Positions 8,383 to 16,714 are shown, counted from the stretch's first letter. The stretch is DNA of 64,000 bases from Streptomyces sp. SirexAA-E (GCF_000177195.2 NC_015953.1:310001-374000), one strand, 5' to 3'. The notes: generated by a model not told the origin, from the letters alone. A program made the numbers and translations.

Positions 8383-8928
8383 TCAGAATTCCACGGTGTC
8401 CGCGGTGCGGATGTCGGCGCCCATGTTGCGGCGCATCATCGTCAGTGCCGCGTCGGCGAGGTCCGGGTGGATGTGGGCGACGGCGTCCTCGGGGACGGTG
8501 ACGCCCAGGTACCGGATGTGGGCGTCGAGTGCCGAGTAGAGGACGCACTGCTCGGTCACCTGGCCGCAGAGGATGACGTGGTCCACTCCCAGCTGGTTGA
8601 GCAGATAGGGCAGCGGCGTCTCGTAGAACACGGAGTGGCGGGCCTTCACCACGAAGAGGGAGGCGTCGTCGGGCAGGAGGGGTTCGACGAGCTCCGGGTG
8701 GGCCCCGGCGAGCGCCTGGTCGACGATCTCCCCGTGGTGGGAGCGCCACTCGCCGAAGTTGTCGTTGACGTAGATCACGGGGACCTCCTGCTCCCGGGCC
8801 CTCCGGATCAGTTCCGCCATCGCGGGGACGCACCGGGAGACGGACGGGACGAGCAGGTCGGCGTCGGGGTGGTCGTAGCTGTTGATCATGTCGATGACGA
8901 CGACGGCGCGCTTACCCATGTCCTCCAT
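8383..8928 (-). CDS. Isochorismatase-like cysteine hydrolase
   Basis: Cysteine hydrolase of the isochorismatase/nicotinamidase fold, 181 residues. The triad can be read: Asp in VVVIDMINSYD, Lys in FVVKARHSVF and Cys in GQVTEQCVLYS. The family hydrolyses amides or vinyl ethers (nicotinamide, isochorismate, N-carbamoyl amines); the substrate is not predictable here. The start is ambiguous: ATG at 8928 and ATG at 8919 are in frame, and GGAGG lies only 2 nt before the second. It is divergent from the VOC gene at 9097, whose promoter lies in between. Confidence 0.85.
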   Translation of the reverse strand: MEDMGKRAVVVIDMINSYDHPDADLLVPSVSRCVPAMAELIRRAREQEVPVIYVNDNFGEWRSHHGEIVDQALAGAHPELVEPLLPDDASLFVVKARHSVFYETPLPYLLNQLGVDHVILCGQVTEQCVLYSALDAHIRYLGVTVPEDAVAHIHPDLADAALTMMRRNMGADIRTADTVEF

Positions 8929-8984
8929 GGTCGCAGCCGTCCCGGAATGCACCACACAGGCCGGTCCCACGTCAGGACAGGCCC

Positions 8985-9013
8985 TCGACGCGCGCGGACG
9001 AGGCGTTTAGGAT
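8985..9013 (+). promoter_or_regulatory. Vegetative promoter for the VOC gene at 9097
   Basis: TCGACG (8985-8990), a 17-nt spacer and TAGGAT (9008-9013). This is close to TTGACG-N17-TAGGAT, the HrdB-type consensus. Transcription would start near 9020, giving a leader of about 77 nt with GGAGG just before the ATG. Confidence 0.6.
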
Positions 9014-9096
9014 CATCGGCACGGCATCGCGCGTCGGTCACCGGCCGGGTGAGGCGTGGAGGTAGCCCGTGAGATGCCCGTTGGAGGCATTCCACA

Positions 9097-9483
9097 ATGT
9101 CGGTCGAGTTGAATCACACCATCGTTCACAGCCGGGACAACCGTGAGTCCGCCGAGTTCCTGGCACACATTCTGAATCTGAGCACCGGGGAGGAATGGGG
9201 CCCCTTCATTCCTCTCGTCCTCGCGAACGGCGTCACACTGGACTTCGCGACGATTCCTGCCGAATCGATCACCATGCAGCACTACGCGTTTCTGGTGTCG
9301 GAGGCCGAGTTCGACACGGCTTTCGAGCGGATCGAGGCGCGGGGAATCACGTACTACGCCGATCCCCACCGGAAACTGCCCGGCGAGATCAACCACAACG
9401 ACGGCGGACGGGGGGTGTACTTCTTCGATCCCGCAGGTCACGGGATGGAGCTGATCACGCGCCCCTACGGCGGCTGGTCGTAG
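9097..9483 (+). CDS. VOC family (glyoxalase-like) protein
   Basis: Compact 128-residue single-domain vicinal-oxygen-chelate protein. It begins SVELNHTIVHSRDNRESAEF, with the first metal-ligand His in NHTIV, and ends with FFDPAGHGMELITRPYGG, which carries the C-terminal Glu ligand typical of dioxygenase/glyoxalase-type VOC domains. Glu/His ligands therefore look intact, so it is probably a metal enzyme or metal-dependent resistance protein of unknown substrate. The ATG at 9097 follows GGAGG at a 9-nt distance. A consensus-like promoter lies at 8985-9013 and a perfect hairpin terminator directly after the stop. Confidence 0.85.
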   Translation: MSVELNHTIVHSRDNRESAEFLAHILNLSTGEEWGPFIPLVLANGVTLDFATIPAESITMQHYAFLVSEAEFDTAFERIEARGITYYADPHRKLPGEINHNDGGRGVYFFDPAGHGMELITRPYGGWS

Positions 9484-9490
9484 CGGACAT

Positions 9491-9516
9491 CCGGGTGGCC
9501 CGGCCGGGCCACCCGG
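9491..9516. terminator. Bidirectional terminator between VOC and GNAT genes
   Basis: CCGGGTGGCCC (9491-9501) pairs perfectly with GGGCCACCCGG (9506-9516) around a GGCC loop. It lies between two convergent genes, so it can serve both. Confidence 0.8.
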
Positions 9517-9529
9517 TTCTCCGGCGGGC

Positions 9530-10027
9530 TCAGACCCCGTCGATCGTGAAGGTCAGTTCCGGGCGGTCCCACATGACCGCCGGCGGATCGGCCGGAACCG
9601 TAGCCGTGCGCTCGGCGCCCACGGCGCGGTAGAAACCCTCGGACGGCGGGTGCGCGACCACCCGTACCCGGGTCAGGCCCGCCCGGCGTGCCTCGTCCCG
9701 CAGATGACCGGCGAGCAGGCGCCCGATCCCCCGCCCCTGGGCCTCGTCGGCGACGAACATCAGGTCGATCTCCGGCGGGGCCAGGAGCAGCGCGTAGAAG
9801 CCGAGCACGCGCTCGTCGGGGTCCACGGCCGCGAAGACGCGGTGCGCCTCGATGTAGTCCGGGCCGACCCGGTAACCGGTGACCATCGGGGCGTACGGGC
9901 CCTCGTAGGCGCGGGAGGTGGTGACCAGGCGGGTGAGCCGCTTGGCGTCCCGGGCGACGGCCCGCCTGATCCGGATCCCCTCGGGAGGACCGGCCGGCGC
10001 ACGCCGGTACGCCCTGCTCACTCTCAT
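9530..10027 (-). CDS. GNAT family N-acetyltransferase
   Basis: A 165-residue acyl-CoA-dependent N-acetyltransferase. The core signature is the acetyl-CoA pyrophosphate loop in AQGRGIGRLLAGHL (Q/R-x-x-G-x-G/A), preceded by beta strand 4 IDLMFVADE and followed by RVVAHPPSEGFYRAVGAE, in which a Tyr occupies the usual general-acid region. The substrate is unknown. ATG at 10027 is preferred; a GTG at 10045 would add six residues. It is followed by a shared terminator and preceded, on the same strand 61 nt upstream, by the DUF1992 gene, with which it may form a transcript. Confidence 0.85.
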   Translation of the reverse strand: MRVSRAYRRAPAGPPEGIRIRRAVARDAKRLTRLVTTSRAYEGPYAPMVTGYRVGPDYIEAHRVFAAVDPDERVLGFYALLLAPPEIDLMFVADEAQGRGIGRLLAGHLRDEARRAGLTRVRVVAHPPSEGFYRAVGAERTATVPADPPAVMWDRPELTFTIDGV

Positions 10028-10088
10028 ACGCCGAGTATCGCGCACACGGCAGAACGCCCGGGCGCGGGGACGGGGGTGCGCCGTCCCG

Positions 10089-10487
10089 TCAGGCGCGCCG
10101 CTCGTGCCACTGAGCCACGACCGCCTCGACGTCCAGCGGCCTGATGTTCAGCGGCGGGCCCTCCGGGGGCGTGCGCAGGGCCTCGCGGATCCGGTCGTTC
10201 ACCTCGGCCAGGATGCGCCGCGCCTCTCGCTCGGACCTGGCTCCCAGCGCCTCTTCCCTGGCGTCCTCGGCCTCCTTGCGCAGGGCCAGCGACGGCGGGA
10301 GCACCGAGACGCCCTCGCGCTCCAGCTTCGCCTTGATCCACCAGTTCTCGTCGTAGGGCCGTTCGAGACCGGGGAGCGGCTTCCCGAAGCCGGGCAGATG
10401 GGAGAAGTCTCCGCGTTGCTCCGCCTCGCGGATCTGCTTGTCCACCCATGACTCGAAGCTGACACCGGCGGGTTTGCGCTCCGTCAC
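10089..10487 (-). CDS. DUF1992 (DnaJ-homologue C28-like conserved domain) protein
   Basis: A 132-residue protein consisting almost wholly of the DUF1992 domain, which is also found C-terminal in eukaryotic DNAJC28 proteins. The diagnostic stretch is WVDKQIREAEQRGDFSHLPG followed by GKPLPGLERPYDENWW. The rest is highly charged alpha helix (about 60-115). No J domain is present, so a chaperone role cannot be inferred. Molecular function is unknown. The ATG lies just after a purine-rich GAGAGGGGCGCACGG. Divergent from the coupled pair at 10705. Confidence 0.85.
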   Translation of the reverse strand: MTERKPAGVSFESWVDKQIREAEQRGDFSHLPGFGKPLPGLERPYDENWWIKAKLEREGVSVLPPSLALRKEAEDAREEALGARSEREARRILAEVNDRIREALRTPPEGPPLNIRPLDVEAVVAQWHERRA

Positions 10488-10570
10488 CGTGCGCCCCTCT
10501 CAGAACTCGTCCCGCGAGCAGCGGGGTTCGGCCGTTCTCGGCACTCTCCACGATACCGAGCACCTGTTCG

Positions 10571-10594
10571 GCTTGAACGGCGGTGAGGGGGTAC
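10571..10594 (+). promoter_or_regulatory. SigB-type promoter candidate for the coupled pair at 10705
   Basis: GCTT (10571-10574), 14 nt, GGGTAC (10589-10594), matching GNNT-N14-16-GGGTAY. The start would lie near 10602, leaving a leader of about 100 nt that ends in the hairpin at 10685-10704. Confidence 0.5.
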
Positions 10595-10684
10595 ACGACT
10601 GCTGCGCACCGCCCGGCCGGAGTCCGGTCGGGCCCGATCCGAAAGGGGTTGAGGAGAGTGGGACAGAACGACGCACCGACCGCT

Positions 10685-10704
10685 GACCGACAGGAGCGTC
10701 GGTC
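10685..10704 (+). promoter_or_regulatory. Hairpin presenting the ribosome-binding site in its loop
   Basis: GACCGAC (10685-10691) and GTCGGTC (10698-10704) are perfectly complementary and enclose the loop AGGAGC. The Shine-Dalgarno core AGGAG is therefore in the loop, and the ATG follows the stem with no gap. Confidence 0.6.
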
Positions 10705-11322
10705 ATGACGACAACCGTGGTGATCATCGTTGCCGTCGTCCTGGTGCTGGCGGTACTGGGCTTCTTCCTCGTCCGCGGCAGGACGCGCGGCGGGCAGGGC
10801 CTGCGACGGCGTTTCGGGCCCGAGTACGAACGTACGGTGGCCGAGCACGGCGGGGACACCAAGGCCGCCGAGCACGAGCTCGCCGAGCGGGTGAAGCTGC
10901 ACGGCTCGCTGCACGAGCAGCCCCTCTCCCCCGAGGCCCGCGAGGGCTACGCAGGTCGCTGGGCGATGGTCCAGGAGACCTTCATCGACTCGCCGCGGGA
11001 GGCGGTCGCCGAGGCCGACGCACTGCTGGCGCGGCTGGCCCGCGACCGTGGTTTCCCGGACGGTGACAGCTTCGAGGAGCAGACCGCCGCCCTCTCCGTG
11101 CACCACGCGGGAGAGCTCGACGGCTACCGCCGGGTGCACACGGCGGTGCACGACCACAGCAGCACGGAGGAGATGCGTACGGCGCTGATCGAGGCGCGGG
11201 CGCTGTTCGACGTACTGCTCGGTGACACGCCGTCCGACTCCGGACGGCGTGGACGGCACGAGACCAAGAACCTGAACGAGACCGAGAACCTGCACGGGAC
11301 CAAGGGAAGGACCACGGCATGA
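10705..11322 (+). CDS. Membrane-anchored conserved protein of unknown function
   Basis: A 205-residue protein with one N-terminal transmembrane helix (about residues 4-23, VVIIVAVVLVLAVLGFFLV) and a helical cytosolic domain. That domain contains FIDSPREAVAEADALLARLA (about 93-112), DGYRRVHTAVHD (139-150) and STEEMRTALIEARALFDVLL (153-172). I recognise this combination from conserved actinobacterial proteins with no assigned role. The last 30 residues are low-complexity and polar. The stop overlaps the ATG of the next gene (ATGA). The next protein repeats the same two sequence blocks, so the two are likely related by duplication. The leader carries a SigB-like promoter and a hairpin around the ribosome-binding site. 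Confidence 0.75.
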   Translation: MTTTVVIIVAVVLVLAVLGFFLVRGRTRGGQGLRRRFGPEYERTVAEHGGDTKAAEHELAERVKLHGSLHEQPLSPEAREGYAGRWAMVQETFIDSPREAVAEADALLARLARDRGFPDGDSFEEQTAALSVHHAGELDGYRRVHTAVHDHSSTEEMRTALIEARALFDVLLGDTPSDSGRRGRHETKNLNETENLHGTKGRTTA

Positions 11323-11975
11323 CGCATGACACCGAACGCACCGATCTGTCCGCCACCGAGACGTCCAGGCCCGCACCGGGTAGCCGGCGGGGTACACCGA
11401 CGGCACGACCGGCCACCGGCACCGAGCCCGTCGCACCGCAGGAGGCCGCACCCGAGATGCGGCGCACCGCGGCGCCCGGAGCCACGTCGCGAGGTGACGT
11501 GGCGGACCGGGGCGCGGCCACGACGCCGGGTTCGGACGACGACGGCCGCGGCGCCCCGTCCGCTTCCCGCACGGGTCCGGCCACTCCGGCGGACCGGCCG
11601 GCGACACCCCCTGCCCAGACCGCCGCGTCGGACCGGCACGCGGACGCCGCCGCATCGCCGCGGCAGGACCGGGCCGGGACCCATGACCCCGACGCGGCCG
11701 CCGACCGCCCACTGATGCCGGCGCACGAGCGGGACGCCCTGTCCCTGCGGATGCGGCAGGCGGTCAGCGACTTCGTCGAGAACCCGCGCCAGGCGGTCGA
11801 GGAGGCGGACAGCGCCTTCGACAGCATCGTGGCGGACCTCACGGAGGCTCTCGACGAGCGCAGGCGCACCCTGCGGGCGAGCTGGCAGGGCGAGGGCTCC
11901 GAGGCGCGTACGGAGGAGCTGCGGGTGGCCCTTCAGCACTACCGTGACGCCGGGGAACAGCTTCTGCGCATCTGA
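11319..11975 (+). CDS. Conserved protein with disordered N-terminus, partner of the preceding gene
   Basis: A 218-residue protein without a membrane helix. Residues 1-130 are Thr/Pro/Ala/Arg-rich and look disordered. The C-terminal 85 residues are folded-looking: SLRMRQAVSDFVENPRQAVE (about 143-162), which mirrors FIDSPREAV in the upstream protein, and RTEELRVALQHYRDAGEQLL (about 197-216), which mirrors its STEEMRTAL block. Translation is coupled to the upstream gene through an ATGA overlap. Function is unknown. A shared fold suggests hetero- or homo-oligomerisation with the membrane-anchored partner, which is inference. A 17-bp hairpin terminator follows. Confidence 0.7.
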   Translation: MTHDTERTDLSATETSRPAPGSRRGTPTARPATGTEPVAPQEAAPEMRRTAAPGATSRGDVADRGAATTPGSDDDGRGAPSASRTGPATPADRPATPPAQTAASDRHADAAASPRQDRAGTHDPDAAADRPLMPAHERDALSLRMRQAVSDFVENPRQAVEEADSAFDSIVADLTEALDERRRTLRASWQGEGSEARTEELRVALQHYRDAGEQLLRI

Positions 11976-11995
11976 GCGCGGCTCGGGACGCACGG

Positions 11996-12035
11996 CGGCC
12001 CGGGGCCAGGTCTTCACGGACCTGGCCCCGGGCCG
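11996..12035. terminator. Perfect 17-bp bidirectional terminator
   Basis: CGGCCCGGGGCCAGGTC (11996-12012) pairs perfectly with 12019-12035 around the loop TTCACG. It lies between convergent genes (the coupled pair and the tyrosine phosphatase). Confidence 0.85.
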
Positions 12036-12044
12036 TCTCCTGTG

Positions 12045-12842
12045 TCAGGCCGTGACCACCAGGTCGGCGCGCAGCCGCTCCACCACGGACCCCGGGAGCC
12101 GCAGCCCGTCGCGGAGGTACCCGTCGAGGCCGCCCCAGCGTTCGTCCATGGCGTCCAGCGCGGCATCGAGGTACCGGGGCCGGACCTCGACGATCGCGGT
12201 GGCGATGTCCGGGTCGCCGCCCGCCTCCAGGTAGCGGCGGACTTCCGGTCCGAGGGCCCGCCGGGCCACCCGGTTCACGGCGAGGAACTCCGCCCGGACG
12301 ACCTCGCGCGAGGCGCCCGCCATCATCAGCAGCAGTGTCGTCGCCCATCCGGTGCGGTCCTTGCCGGTGGCGCAGTGGAAGAGCAGGGGCCTCGCCGCGG
12401 GGTCGGCCGCCGTCTCCAGAAGAGCCCGGTAGGCGGCCGACGCGCCGGGCGTGAGAACCATCCTGCGGTAGGTCTGCGCGAACAGTTCCTCCGCCCTGCC
12501 GCCGCCGAGCGCGGCGGCTGCTCCGTCCGGGTCACGGAGCAGCGCCTTGAAGCGGCCCTGGAGGACCCCGGGGTTGTCGCCGAGCACGTCGGCGACGAAG
12601 AGCCTGGCGCCGCGGGGCAGCCGGTCGGGCGCCCACTGGCGTTCGTCGGCCGTGCGCAGGTCGACGACGGTTCGGATGCCGAGGGCGGACACCGCCACGT
12701 CGTGCTCCGCGTCGAATTCGCTCAGCTGGCCCGAGCGCAGGAGGATCCCCTGCCGCAGGCGGCGGTCGCGTCCCAAGGCGATACCGCCCAGGTCGCGCAG
12801 GTTGACGACGGTGGAGGCCGGTACGGCCCGGGCGGTCTGCAC
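12045..12842 (-). CDS. Tyrosine-protein phosphatase (MptpB-like)
   Basis: A 265-residue protein tyrosine/lipid phosphatase of the atypical MptpB-like family. The P-loop HCATGKDRTG contains nucleophile Cys157 and Arg163 (C-x5-R), with the Lys-Asp pair typical of this family. The N-terminal block VVNLRDLGGIALGRDRRLRQ and the following LLRSGQLSEF and TVVDLRTADER blocks also match. The frame is open further upstream to 13004, but GTG at 12842 is preferred because AAAGAGG lies 9 nt before it and conserved sequence begins soon after. It may dephosphorylate phosphotyrosine, phosphoserine or phosphoinositides; the target is unknown. It shares a strand with the DUF6325 gene 97 nt upstream. Confidence 0.85.
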   Translation of the reverse strand: MQTARAVPASTVVNLRDLGGIALGRDRRLRQGILLRSGQLSEFDAEHDVAVSALGIRTVVDLRTADERQWAPDRLPRGARLFVADVLGDNPGVLQGRFKALLRDPDGAAAALGGGRAEELFAQTYRRMVLTPGASAAYRALLETAADPAARPLLFHCATGKDRTGWATTLLLMMAGASREVVRAEFLAVNRVARRALGPEVRRYLEAGGDPDIATAIVEVRPRYLDAALDAMDERWGGLDGYLRDGLRLPGSVVERLRADLVVTA

Positions 12843-12939
12843 GATGAACTGCCTCTTTCCCGACGGCCTGCACAGGTCAGGGACAACGTCGCATGGGGCG
12901 CGGAGATCGACAAAAGAAGGCTTCGGGACCGTGCCGCTG

Positions 12940-13431
12940 TCAGTCGGCGAGGATCCTGGTCTTCTGGGCGGCGAACTCCTCGTCGGTAAGCGCGCCCTGT
13001 TCACGGAGCGCGGCGAGCCGTTCGAGCAGCGTGATGACGTCGTCCTCGCCGTCCACCGGTACGCGCTCGTGCGCCACGAGCTGCCCGCCCGCCGTGCGGA
13101 CGGCCCCGGTCAGGGGCACGGACCAGAGGTCCTCCCACACGATCAGCGCGGCGAGGCTGCCGGCCGGCAGGTCCTCCAGGGCGCGGATCCTGGTGAGGTC
13201 GGGCCCCCGGGGTGACTCGCCGGGTGGCTCGAACGCCACCAGGCCCCGTGGATCGAGTTCGCTCAGCTCGACGGTCTCGGTCGTGCCGTCCTGGGCCGTC
13301 CGGGCGAACGCGAGGTCGAGGATCCGCACCGCCTGCGCGGAGAGCGCCTCGGCGAGCACGGGCGCGACCGTGTCGGCGAACCGGCTGCCCGGAAAGGTGA
13401 CGACGAGGTATTCCACGGGTCCCATGGGCAC
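12940..13431 (-). CDS. DUF6325 family protein with C-terminal SHOCT domain
   Basis: A 163-residue protein. The N-terminal part (MGPVEYLVVTFPGSRF, then RILDLAFARTAQDGT and LSELDPRGLVAFE) matches DUF6325, a stress-associated family of unknown activity. The last 30 residues (LLERLAALREQGALTDEEFA) form a SHOCT motif, a short oligomerisation helix pair. GTG at 13431 has AAAGGA six nucleotides upstream; ATG at 13425 is the alternative. An imperfect hairpin (GCTGG-CGAT-CCAGC core) lies in the leader. Related proteins are often described as putative channel or stress proteins, but nothing here shows an activity. Confidence 0.78.
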   Translation of the reverse strand: MPMGPVEYLVVTFPGSRFADTVAPVLAEALSAQAVRILDLAFARTAQDGTTETVELSELDPRGLVAFEPPGESPRGPDLTRIRALEDLPAGSLAALIVWEDLWSVPLTGAVRTAGGQLVAHERVPVDGEDDVITLLERLAALREQGALTDEEFAAQKTRILAD

Positions 13432-13891
13432 GACGCGTCCTTTCAGCTGCGGTGCTGGATCGCCAGCAGCTTAACTTCGGGCAAGGGTTGACGCCTGGTG
13501 AGGATTCGCGGCGAAGAGGACGGAACCTGACACCGCCACCTCTCTGTCGGTCGGTCGCACGCCGTCCTGCTCCCCGGACGGAGCGCGGGTGCGGCGACGA
13601 ACTCCGTTGCCCTCCAGGCCTGTTGCGGATGCCGGGCGAAGCTGCCGGGCAGAGGGGCTTCCCGGATCCGGTGGCGCGTGGTATCTTCCGAACAACGACA
13701 TATGTGTACGCCCCTTCACCGGGCGCCGATGCCGTTTCTTATCTTCCGCTGTCGCCCCCGTCCTGTGACGTCCGGCGATCCAGCTCTTCCTCACTCCGGC
13801 CCGGGCTCATCCGCCCGTCGCACGAGGCGTGATCATGCCGCCTCGCCTTCGCCGGACCTCCCGTTCGCCATGTCCGCGAAAGGACTCATCC
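13432..13891. other. Intergenic leader region of the rho paralogue, C/T-rich
   Basis: Divergent 460-nt gap between the DUF6325 gene and the rho paralogue. I see no convincing gene in it. The stretch 13728-13800 is strongly enriched in C and T and poor in G on the + strand (for example TTTCTTATCTTCCGCTGTCG followed by CCCCCGTCCTG), which is the composition expected of a Rho-utilisation (rut) site. No clear -35/-10 pair was found. Confidence 0.4.
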
Positions 13892-15031
13892 ATGACCAGC
13901 ACACTCGAACGCCCCGTCACCCAGCAGAACCGCCCCGTCACCGCCGTGGGTGTCCTCGACACCGTCGGCGGCGGGAACGCCGTCCTGCGCACCGTCGGCG
14001 GCCGTCCGACCCCCGGCGACGTCCAGGTGCCCTCGGCCCTCGTCCGGCAGCACGGACTGCGCAAGGGCGACCTCGTCGAGGGCGTCTGCGACCGTCCGCG
14101 GGCCCTGTCCCGCGTCGACTCCGTCAACGGCCTCCCCACGCCCGCCCTGCGCGGCAGGCCCCACTTCCGCGACCTGACCCCGCTGCACCCGCGTGAGCGG
14201 CTGCGCCTGGAGACACCCGGCGGAGCGCCGGCCACCCGCGTGGTCGACCTCGTGGCACCCGTCGGCAAGGGGCAGCGCGGCCTGATCGTCGCACCGCCCA
14301 GGACCGGCAAGACGGTGCTCCTCCAGCAGCTCGCCGCGGCCGTCGCCGCCAACCATCCCGAGGCCCACCTGATGGTGGTCCTCCTCGACGAACGCCCCGA
14401 GGAGGTCACGGACATGCGCCGTTCCGTGCGGGGCGAGGTCTACTCGTCCACCTTCGACCGGCCCGCCAAGGAGCACATCGCGCTCGCGGACCTGGCGGTG
14501 GAGCGGGCGAAGCGGCTCGTGGAGCAGGGCCGCGACGTGGTGATCCTCCTCGACTCGCTGACCCGGCTGTGCCGGGCCCACAACAACGCCGCCGGATCCG
14601 GCGGCCGCACCCTGAGCGGCGGCGTGGACGCGTCGGCCCTCCTCGGCCCCAAGAAGCTCTTCGGTGCCGCCCGCGCGGCCGAGGAGGGCGGGTCGCTGAC
14701 CATCCTCGCGACCGCGCTGGTGGAGACCGGTTCCCGTGCCGACGACTACTTCTTCGAAGAGCTCAAGGGCACCGGCAACATGGAACTCCGCCTCGACCGC
14801 GCGCTGGCGGAGAGGCGCGTCTTCCCCGCCGTGGACATCAACGCCTCCGGCACCCGCCGTGAGGAACTCCTGCTGTCCGCGGGCGAGCTGGCGGGCGTAC
14901 GGACGCTTCGCCGTGCCCTGCACCACCGCGACGGCCGCACCGCGCCGGAGGCGCTGCTGGAGTCGATCCGCCGGACACCGGACAACGCCACCTTCCTGCG
15001 GCAGCTCCGCCACACCGTGCCCGGTGCCTGA
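13892..15031 (+). CDS. Short paralogue of transcription termination factor Rho
   Basis: RNA-dependent hexameric ATPase/helicase of the Rho family, 379 residues. Visible motifs: Walker A APPRTGKT with Lys140; LLDERPEEV with the catalytic Glu167; Walker B VVILLDSLTRL with Asp221; the Q-loop SGGRTLSGGVDASAL; and the conserved C-terminal GTGNMELRLDR and INASGTRREELLL. The N-terminal helix bundle and the long actinobacterial insertion of the housekeeping Rho (usually over 600 residues in Streptomyces) are missing, leaving a primary RNA-binding region of about 110 residues. The ATG follows AAAGGA. It is monocistronic and convergent with pgm. Whether it terminates, antagonises or specialises Rho function cannot be read from sequence. 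Confidence 0.88.
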   Translation: MTSTLERPVTQQNRPVTAVGVLDTVGGGNAVLRTVGGRPTPGDVQVPSALVRQHGLRKGDLVEGVCDRPRALSRVDSVNGLPTPALRGRPHFRDLTPLHPRERLRLETPGGAPATRVVDLVAPVGKGQRGLIVAPPRTGKTVLLQQLAAAVAANHPEAHLMVVLLDERPEEVTDMRRSVRGEVYSSTFDRPAKEHIALADLAVERAKRLVEQGRDVVILLDSLTRLCRAHNNAAGSGGRTLSGGVDASALLGPKKLFGAARAAEEGGSLTILATALVETGSRADDYFFEELKGTGNMELRLDRALAERRVFPAVDINASGTRREELLLSAGELAGVRTLRRALHHRDGRTAPEALLESIRRTPDNATFLRQLRHTVPGA

Positions 15032-15067
15032 CGGCGGCGACGCGCCCGCCCGCTCCGCCCGCCGCCC

Positions 15068-16714
15068 TCAGCCGCCGGCGCCCAGCGCCTCCGAGACCAG
15101 GGCGCGGGCCTCGTCCTGGACCTCGGCCAGGTGTCCGGGGCCCTGGAAGCTCTCCGCGTAGACCTTGTACACGTCCTCCGTGCCGGAGGGGCGGGCCGCG
15201 AACCAGGCGCTGTCGGTGCAGACCTTGAGGCCGCCGATGGCCGCGCCGTTGCCGGGGGCCTCGGTGAGCACCGCGGTGACGGGTTCTCCGGCCAGTGTGC
15301 CGGCGGTGACCTGGTCCGGGGAGAGCCGGGCGAGCACCGCCTTCTCCTCGCGGGTCGCCGGGGCGTCGACCCGGGCGTAGGCCGGGTCCCCGAAGCGGGC
15401 GGTGAGTTCGCCGTAGTGCTGGGAGGGGGTGGAGCCGGTGACGGCGGTGATCTCGGAGGCCAGCAGGGCGAGCAGGATGCCGTCCTTGTCGGTGGTCCAC
15501 ACGCGGCCGTCACGGCGCAGGAAGGACGCGCCGGCGGACTCCTCTCCCCCGAAGCCGAGGGTGCCGCCGAACAGCCCGTCGACGAACCATTTGAACCCGA
15601 CGGGGACCTCCACCAGTCGGCGCCCGAGGTCCGCGGCGACCCGGTCGATCATGGAGGAGGAGACCAGGGTCTTGCCGATCCCGGTGCCGTCGGGCCAGTC
15701 GGGCCGGTGGGAGTAGAGGTAGCGGATCGCGACGGCCAGATAGTGGTTGGGGTTCATCAGCCCGCCGTCGGGGGTGACGATGCCGTGCCGGTCCGCGTCG
15801 GCGTCGTTGCCGGTGGCGATCGTGTAGGCGTCGCGCTGCTCGATCAGCGAGGCCATCGCGTGCGGCGAGGAGCAGTCCATCCGGATCTTGCCGTCCCAGT
15901 CCAGCGTCATGAAGCGCCAGGTCGGGTCGGCGAGCGGGTTGACCACGGTCAGGTCCAGGCGGTGGCGTTCGGCGATCCGGCCCCAGTAGGCGACCGAGGC
16001 CCCGCCGAGCGGGTCCGCGCCGATGCGGATCCCCGCGTCGCGTACGGCGTCCAGGTCGAGGACGGCCGGGAGGTCGTCGACGTAGGCGGTCAGGAAGTCG
16101 TGCCGCCGGGTGGTGTCGGCGGCCAGCGCCTTGGCGTAGGGGACGCGCCGGACCTCCTTGAGCCCGCCCTCGATCAGGGCGTTGGCGCGGTCCTGGATCC
16201 AGGCGGTGGCGTCCGAGCCGGCCGGGCCGCCGTGCGGCGGGTTGTACTTGAAGCCGCCGTCGGCCGGGGGGTTGTGCGAGGGCGTGACCACGATGCCGTC
16301 GGCGAGGCCGCCGTCGCGGTCCCGGTTGTACGTGAGGATGGCGTGCGAGACGGCGGGAGTGGGCGTGTAGCCGTCGTCGGCGTCGATGAGGACGGTGGCA
16401 CCGTTGGCGGCGAGCACCTCCACGGCGGTGACCCGGGCGGGTTCGGAGAGCGCGTGGGTGTCGGCGCCGAGGAACAGCGGGCCGTCGGTGCCCTGCCGGG
16501 TCCGGTAGTCGCAGATGGCCTGGGTGGTGGCGGCGATGTGGTCCTCGTTGAAGGCCGCCGCCAGGGCCGAGCCGCGGTGTCCCGAGGTCCCGAAGGCAAC
16601 CCGCTGGCCCGGTTCGGAGGGGTCGGGGTGGAGGGCGTAATAGGCGGTCACCAGCCGTGCCACGTCCACCAGGTCTCCGGGCTGCGCCGGCTGACCGGCC
16701 CGATCGTGAACCAT
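15068..16714 (-). CDS. pgm: Phosphoglucomutase, alpha-D-glucose specific
   Basis: Interconverts glucose 1-phosphate and glucose 6-phosphate, feeding glycogen, trehalose and nucleotide-sugar synthesis. The 548-residue length matches bacterial Pgm. Domain marks in order: [10 protein letters not shown] near 41, the phosphoserine loop TPSHNPP with Ser146, the Mg-binding loop [10 protein letters not shown] near 307, the sugar-binding GGEESAG and the phosphate-binding [10 protein letters not shown] near the C-terminus. ATG at 16714 is preceded by AAGGAG at a good distance. It lies just upstream (on the other strand) of the exopolysaccharide operon and could supply its glucose 1-phosphate, though the genes are divergent. 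Confidence 0.95.
   Translation of the reverse strand: MVHDRAGQPAQPGDLVDVARLVTAYYALHPDPSEPGQRVAFGTSGHRGSALAAAFNEDHIAATTQAICDYRTRQGTDGPLFLGADTHALSEPARVTAVEVLAANGATVLIDADDGYTPTPAVSHAILTYNRDRDGGLADGIVVTPSHNPPADGGFKYNPPHGGPAGSDATAWIQDRANALIEGGLKEVRRVPYAKALAADTTRRHDFLTAYVDDLPAVLDLDAVRDAGIRIGADPLGGASVAYWGRIAERHRLDLTVVNPLADPTWRFMTLDWDGKIRMDCSSPHAMASLIEQRDAYTIATGNDADADRHGIVTPDGGLMNPNHYLAVAIRYLYSHRPDWPDGTGIGKTLVSSSMIDRVAADLGRRLVEVPVGFKWFVDGLFGGTLGFGGEESAGASFLRRDGRVWTTDKDGILLALLASEITAVTGSTPSQHYGELTARFGDPAYARVDAPATREEKAVLARLSPDQVTAGTLAGEPVTAVLTEAPGNGAAIGGLKVCTDSAWFAARPSGTEDVYKVYAESFQGPGHLAEVQDEARALVSEALGAGG

Noticed and set aside
13471..13701. Minus-strand ORF beginning MSLFGRYHAPPDPG in the rho leader region
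   Set aside because: Some purines precede the ATG, but there is no conserved domain, codon usage is unconvincing, and it would overlap the rho promoter region.
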